NCBI GenBank assembly: GCA_009391275.1
Contig: VEXF01000044.1
Location: forward strand, 1 to 10,988
DNA: 10,988 nt
Reading direction: 5' to 3'
DNA from: SAR202 cluster bacterium AD-804-J14_MRT_500m
Lineage (GTDB): Bacteria; Chloroflexota; Dehalococcoidia; UBA3495; GCA-2712585
Each line of letters begins with the position of its first letter. The stretch's first letter is position 1. The position numbers were made by a program, and so were the translations under genes. The notes beneath the pieces are model-generated. The model was not told where the DNA came from. It made no database searches and saw only the letters and a list, made by a program, of their open reading frames with translations. Of this stretch, positions 7,041 through 10,988 are shown piece by piece.

Positions 7041-8301
7041 AGCCATCCCCAAGCATAAGAAGCTTAGCCTCTTCTGGTTTATCAACTAACATAGCAACAC
7101 CGTTAACTGCGACATCTACGGCTTCTTCAATAACGTCCAAACCCAGACGACCTCCATCAGGGTGCATCATGAGACGAAATGCAGGTGCTGCACCGGGGCC
7201 AGAAGTTACTGGTATGGTCACGATGCCGAATTTTTGTAGCAATACAAATGATGCAGCAACACTTAATTCAGATGATACTAGTTTAATCTCCCTGCCTCCT
7301 GCCTTTTTTTTGACTAGAGAACCGAAGTCTTGGTCAGAGATAGCAACCCCGGGCCCTGCTTGGTATACGACGTCTCCGTAGGACTTTTTCAATCTGCGGT
7401 GTAGTTCCCGGGCTAGAGCACCTGCTTCCTCTACTGGACCTGGTTGTAATGCCTGCATTCCACGCAGACCTGCGACGTAGTGTCCGGTTTGAGCCTCCAG
7501 ACCAAACAGGAATACCTTAGCGTAGATTTCATCTATTATCTCTCGCTTTGCCACTACGGCAGCACCTCGAGGACCAGGCACGTGTTTGTCTAGCGACCAG
7601 ACTGATACATCTACATCGCCAAGGTCGAAACTCGGAGGCTCTTGGTAAAATGTCATGCGGGAATACATATGGGCATCATCTAACACCACCATAATGCCTC
7701 TGGACTTAGCCATGGATACGGCCTTTTTCACATCCGCTGCGTCTAGGTGATATTTTTGCGGAGTCACAGGAGTGATCACTAACGCTCGCCATGTTCCTTC
7801 ATTGAATGCGGCGTCGAGATCAGATAACGTTCTTGCCTCGAAAAACTCTCCTCCAGCTAGCTCCACGGCTTGTTGAACCGAAGGGTGAGACCTGCCATCT
7901 GGTATTAAGGAAAGGATTCTGTCGCCGTCGGTTACCAGCGCTAACATGACACCTAACATTCCTGATGTGACTCTGTTGCAGATCACCCCACCGTGATGCG
8001 CTGAGTCGCCGCCCATGATTTTTATTGCCAGTTCTTCCGCCTGTCCTCCGAAGAATACTTCGAAGTCTATCTGAGATGAGATTAGTGGAAGATCTTCAGC
8101 GTCCAGTGGAAAGCTTCGGACCAGACCAGTAAGATCGTAAATGCTGGAACGGCCGTTTGCGGCTACTCGATTTCGGATTAATTGGCGTCCATGGAGTGTT
8201 TTTTTGGCCGCGGCTACATGTCCATCCAATACTGTGCCTAGTTGGTAACTATCAGGTGGTTTCAACCAAGAATTTTCGTTTGTTGATATACGGTTAGTCA
8301 T
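7039..8301 (-). CDS. PLP-dependent fold-type I enzyme, aminotransferase/SelA-like, specificity unknown
   Basis: The 420-residue protein has the layout of a fold-type I PLP enzyme. A TSG phosphate-contact segment lies at 112-114 (NRVTSGMLGVMLAL). His139 (GRSHPSV) may stack on the cofactor. An Asp pair, VVLDDAH (205-211), probably contacts the pyridine nitrogen. The likely Schiff-base lysine is Lys239 in SVWSLDKHVPGPRGAAVVAKREI. The DKxxxGPRGA-V-KRE pattern recalls the lysine loop of SelA, D-glucosaminate-6-phosphate ammonia-lyase and related aminotransferase-fold proteins. The N-terminal SelA domain and the rest of the SelA pattern are not evident, so I do not call it SelA. The start at 8301 has no clear ribosome binding site. 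It is convergent with rnhA and divergent from the MFS transporter across 239 bp, so a shared metabolite is possible but unproven. Confidence 0.8.
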   Translation of the reverse strand: MTNRISTNENSWLKPPDSYQLGTVLDGHVAAAKKTLHGRQLIRNRVAANGRSSIYDLTGLVRSFPLDAEDLPLISSQIDFEVFFGGQAEELAIKIMGGDSAHHGGVICNRVTSGMLGVMLALVTDGDRILSLIPDGRSHPSVQQAVELAGGEFFEARTLSDLDAAFNEGTWRALVITPVTPQKYHLDAADVKKAVSMAKSRGIMVVLDDAHMYSRMTFYQEPPSFDLGDVDVSVWSLDKHVPGPRGAAVVAKREIIDEIYAKVFLFGLEAQTGHYVAGLRGMQALQPGPVEEAGALARELHRRLKKSYGDVVYQAGPGVAISDQDFGSLVKKKAGGREIKLVSSELSVAASFVLLQKFGIVTIPVTSGPGAAPAFRLMMHPDGGRLGLDVIEEAVDVAVNGVAMLVDKPEEAKLLMLGDG

Positions 8302-8389
8302 GGATACACCGTCTTGTTTAGTTTGGGACTACACTCAATAGATGTCTGGTTGAATGTATCCGCGTCCCGAGAGTGGTTGTAGGATACAC
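8302..8389. repeat. Three GGATACA motifs in the divergent intergenic region
   Basis: GGATACA(C) occurs at 8302-8309 and 8382-8389, and its reverse complement TGTATCC at 8355-8361. The last two face each other as a 7-base inverted repeat with a 20-base spacer. The first abuts the start codon of the PLP enzyme gene. They could be sites for a local regulator; no regulator gene is in the window. Confidence 0.35.
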
Positions 8390-8485
8390 TTGTGTGCACC
8401 CGCTGTGGAACCCGTGCTGGATGAGAGGATCTGAAATACTGGAATTCAACATTAGATGCAACGGTAAAACGGTGTTGTAACTAGG

Positions 8486-8512
8486 TAGAATTGTAGAGGG
8501 ATAGCAATTCTA
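8486..8512. promoter_or_regulatory. Palindromic operator-like site upstream of the MFS gene
   Basis: TAGAATTG (8486-8493) and CAATTCTA (8505-8512) are perfect 8-base inverted arms around 11 bases. The site ends 28 bases before the GTG start at 8541. Its size and position suit a dimeric repressor, though a transcript hairpin cannot be excluded. Confidence 0.4.
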
Positions 8513-8540
8513 GTTTAAAATCCTTATTTTTAATTCATAG

Positions 8541-9659
8541 GTGGCGCTGATTAACGAGATAAATAGAAAAAGCCAGTCCAATGATCATGATCACGGGACG
8601 CCACGACTCTTCTATGGATGGTGGGTTTTGGCTGCTGGATTGGTAGCCATGACTATTGTGGCCGCTACCACGTGGCAGGCTACAGGAACGTTCCTAGTGG
8701 CATTGGAAGATGAATTTCAATGGAAACGGACAATCCTCGCCCTGGCCTTCTCATTATCTCGGACTGAAGGTGCGGTGATGGGACCCGTTGAAGGTATGCT
8801 GACAGATAAGCTAGGCGGGCGATTGACTATGTTAATTGGGTTTCTAATTTGTGGGACGGGATTCTTTTTGTTCGTCGGCATCCGTGATCCGCTAACATTC
8901 TTTGGGGCGTATCTTATCATAACTATAGGCGCCGGTTTAGCCGGATTTATTCCCATGATGACCATCATCAATTACTGGTTTGTTAGAAACAGGACACGTG
9001 CTATGTCTTTAATGTTTGTGGGAGGTTCGCTTGGAGGCGCCTTGAACCCATTATTGGCCTGGGGAATTGAAAATTACGGTTGGCGCTGGACTGCGGGCGG
9101 GATAGGAGCCTTCTACATGTTAGTGACGCTCCCCATAGTAATGCTGATCAGGGATAGGCCGGAACAATACGGTCTGCGGCCTGATGGTGATCCACCAGAG
9201 ATGGGGGATGAGTCACAAACAGGATCGCCAAACTTGTCGCACAAACCTGTTGCTGTGTACGATTATACGGTTCGTCAAGCAGTCCGGACCAAAGCCTTCT
9301 GGATTATTTCGATCACGCACGCATGCTCCGCCACGGTTTTCTCCGCCATGACGGTTCATTTGGTCCCATTTCTAACTGATCAAGGACTCTCACTTACTAC
9401 TGCTGGTTTCCCTGTACTTGTAATGGCTTTGACAGCAGGCGTGTTTCAACTGGTTGGGGGATGGATGGGAGATAGGATGGACAAACGATATGTAGTTATA
9501 GGATTTATGATTGTCCATGGGTTTGCTACCTTGTTTATCTTACTGGTGAACAGATTATCGATGGCTCTGACTTTTGCTGTCTTGTCTGGCATAGGTCACG
9601 GTGGTAGAGGTCCTGCGACTGCCAGCATGCGTGGAGATTATGGAATGGGTTATCAATGA
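8541..9659 (+). CDS. MFS transporter, truncated after helix 10
   Basis: This is a major facilitator superfamily membrane transporter, resembling the oxalate/formate-antiporter-like and monocarboxylate-type branch; the substrate is unknown. About ten hydrophobic helices are visible. The first is [19 protein letters not shown] (25-43) and the last is near 342-362. Motif A occurs twice: [10 protein letters not shown] (85-94) after helix 2 and [10 protein letters not shown] (307-316) after helix 8. A hydrophilic central loop (204-250) separates the halves. The start is GTG at 8541, because the codon before it is TAG; the binding site is poor (AGGTG overlapping the start). Authentic sequence runs to Tyr367 ([12 protein letters not shown]). 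The last five residues (GMGYQ) come from out-of-frame dnaK sequence, so helices 11-12 are missing. The break coincides with the inner edge of the inverted repeat. Confidence 0.88.
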   Translation: MALINEINRKSQSNDHDHGTPRLFYGWWVLAAGLVAMTIVAATTWQATGTFLVALEDEFQWKRTILALAFSLSRTEGAVMGPVEGMLTDKLGGRLTMLIGFLICGTGFFLFVGIRDPLTFFGAYLIITIGAGLAGFIPMMTIINYWFVRNRTRAMSLMFVGGSLGGALNPLLAWGIENYGWRWTAGGIGAFYMLVTLPIVMLIRDRPEQYGLRPDGDPPEMGDESQTGSPNLSHKPVAVYDYTVRQAVRTKAFWIISITHACSATVFSAMTVHLVPFLTDQGLSLTTAGFPVLVMALTAGVFQLVGGWMGDRMDKRYVVIGFMIVHGFATLFILLVNRLSMALTFAVLSGIGHGGRGPATASMRGDYGMGYQ

Positions 9660-10848
9660 ATTTAAACAGGAAACTGGAATTGACTTAGGTCAAGACCGGA
9701 TGGCTTTGCAACGTTTAAGGGAAGCAGCTGAAAAAGCTAAGGTCGAGCTGTCTAGCGTCATCCAAACAGAAATCAACCTCCCCTTTATCACCGCTGACGC
9801 TACGGGTCCTAAACACTTGCTTAAGACGTTATCTCGGGCCGAATTCCAACAGATGGTTTCTGAACTCGTAAATAGAACGGAACAACCTTGCCGACAAGCC
9901 ATTGAAGATTCTGGACTTTCTGCCTCAGAAATCGATGAAGTAATTCTTGTTGGAGGTATGACACGGGCTCCGGTAATTCAGGAAAAAGTCAAGGCTATAT
10001 TCGGGAAGGAGCCGAACCGAACCGTTAACCCGGATGAGGCAGTAGCGCTCGGGGCAGCGTTACAAGCTGGTATACTACAAGGCGACGTCCAAGATCTACT
10101 TTTATTAGATGTCACTCCACTCACACTCGGAATCGAGACTTTAGGTAGCGTAGCCACACCGTTGATCAGCAGGAACACTACTATTCCTACGTCTAAGAGC
10201 GAGAATTTTTCCACCGCTGGGGATAATCAGACCAGTGTTGAAATTCACGTAGTTCAAGGTGAACGACCCATGGCTACTGACAATAAGTCCATAGGACGAT
10301 TCATCTTGGATGGGATCCTTCCAGCCCCCCGAGGAATGCCCCAGATTGAAGTTGCTTTCGACATAGACGCCAACGGTATCCTGAGCGTCTCGGCAAAAGA
10401 CACAGGCACTGGGAAGGAACAAAAAATTGTTATCCAACCTAGTTCTGGTCTAGCGAAAGAAGAAGTAGATCAAATGGTTCAGGAGGCAGCTACTCACGCC
10501 GAGGAAGACCAGCAAAAACGGACTGATATGGAGACTCGAAACCAAGCGAACAGCCTAGTCTACACAACGGAAAAGTTAATCCAAGATAATGCCGACAAGA
10601 TATCCTCAGAAACTAAAGAAGAGGCAGAGGCCAAGGTGGCGACCCTTAGTGGAGCCATTGAACAAGGGAATATAGCTGGGATGCAAGCTGCAATAACAGA
10701 TCTTAACAGCAGCCTGCAGAAGCTCGGACAGGAAGTTTACAGCCAAGCAGAACCCCAGGCTCAAGATTCTGAAGCCGAGCAGACACCTGAAGCGAATAAA
10801 CCTGACGATGATGACACTGTAGAAGGTGAATTCAGAGAAGTAGGTTAA
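9637..10848 (+). pseudogene. dnaK: dnaK 3' fragment (codons 233-635), inverted copy
   Basis: It encodes 403 residues identical to the C-terminal part of the complete DnaK, from IMEWVINEF to EFREVG. It lacks phosphate-1 and phosphate-2, so it has no working ATPase domain. The frame can be extended upstream to a GTG at 9601, but those 12 residues are an out-of-frame reading of the transporter. There is no ribosome binding site or promoter of its own. It is either a chimera product or a dead duplicate. Confidence 0.93.
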
Positions 10849-10881
10849 CAGCCGCCCGCTCTACCGCTGAGCTATTTCCTT
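10843..10881 (-). pseudogene. tRNA-Asn(GTT) 5' half, inverted copy
   Basis: This is the exact mirror of 108-146. The D arm and the GTT anticodon loop are present. The 3' half is replaced by the end of dnaK, with the stop codon inside the anticodon-loop sequence. Confidence 0.85.
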
Positions 10882-10988
10882 GTCCCTCAGTTGTATTTAT
10901 ATAAATAATTATAGCTGTTCCATAAGATAATTCTAGGTAGCCGACAGCTTTAACTGCTTACTAGAGGGTCGGTGTGGGAGTATATTCT

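Larger units (their letters stand above)
9635..10988. repeat. Right arm of the 1354-bp perfect terminal inverted repeat
   Basis: This is the reverse complement of 1-1354 without a mismatch that I could find. It contains a promoterless 3' part of dnaK, the half tRNA-Asn and the same terminal 107 bases. It begins inside the transporter gene at AGATTAT, which is shared by the transporter (R-G-D-Y codons) and dnaK (Q-I-M codons). Identical sequence over 1.35 kb implies a very recent event or an artefact. Confidence 0.97.

Noticed and set aside
9601..10848. 415-residue DnaK-like gene as a real second chaperone
   Set aside because: Its first 12 codons are out-of-frame transporter sequence. The rest is an exact copy of the dnaK 3' part without an ATPase core or its own signals.

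Overview
The window looks like a bacterial chromosomal fragment with the standard genetic code: hspR and the NHL gene both end in TGA. Gene density is ordinary and GC content is moderate. An HspR-type repressor with grpE and dnaK behind a HAIR-like operator, two-gene CoA transferase subunits and an NHLRC2-type protein would fit Chloroflexota (Dehalococcoidia/SAR202-like). That placement is an inference from gene content and was not tested.

Layout. Positions 1-1354 and 9635-10988 are perfect reverse complements that run flush to both ends. Each arm carries about 107 bases of unassigned sequence, the 5' half of a tRNA-Asn(GTT) gene, and the 3' part of dnaK. In the left arm dnaK continues inward as a complete gene. 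It is the last gene of an hspR-grpE-dnaK heat-shock operon on the minus strand (3180 to 141), with a sigma70-like promoter embedded in a HspR-type inverted repeat at 3208-3235. Next come scoB and scoA (3407-4857, minus strand), the two subunits of a family I 3-oxoacid CoA-transferase. Divergent from them is a thioredoxin-NHL protein of the NHLRC2 type (5016-6497, plus strand), followed 13 bases later by RNase HI (6511-7002). A convergent PLP-dependent fold-type I enzyme (7039-8301, minus strand) and a divergent MFS transporter (8541 onward, plus strand) follow. The transporter breaks off in helix 10, exactly where the right arm of the inverted repeat begins.

The main discovery candidate is the thioredoxin-NHL gene. 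Its only good ribosome binding site and start codon (AAGGAG at 5001, ATG at 5016) lie upstream of an in-frame TGA at 5151-5153. That TGA falls exactly on the nucleophilic cysteine of the conserved CCINC redox motif, giving C-U-I-N-C. The frame is open and conserved on both sides. A compact stem-loop with a GU-containing apical loop lies 25 bases after the TGA, where a bacterial SECIS element is expected. I read this as a selenocysteine-containing NHLRC2-like oxidoreductase of about 493 residues. A plain reading would call only the 444-residue C-terminal part and lose the active site. A nonsense mutation or a base error is the competing explanation.

The long palindromic ends, the truncated transporter and the half tRNA fused at the dnaK stop codon look like chimeric joins (amplification or assembly). 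Short microhomologies at both junctions support this. A natural terminal inverted repeat is less likely, and the right-hand dnaK copy should not be counted as a second gene without confirmation.
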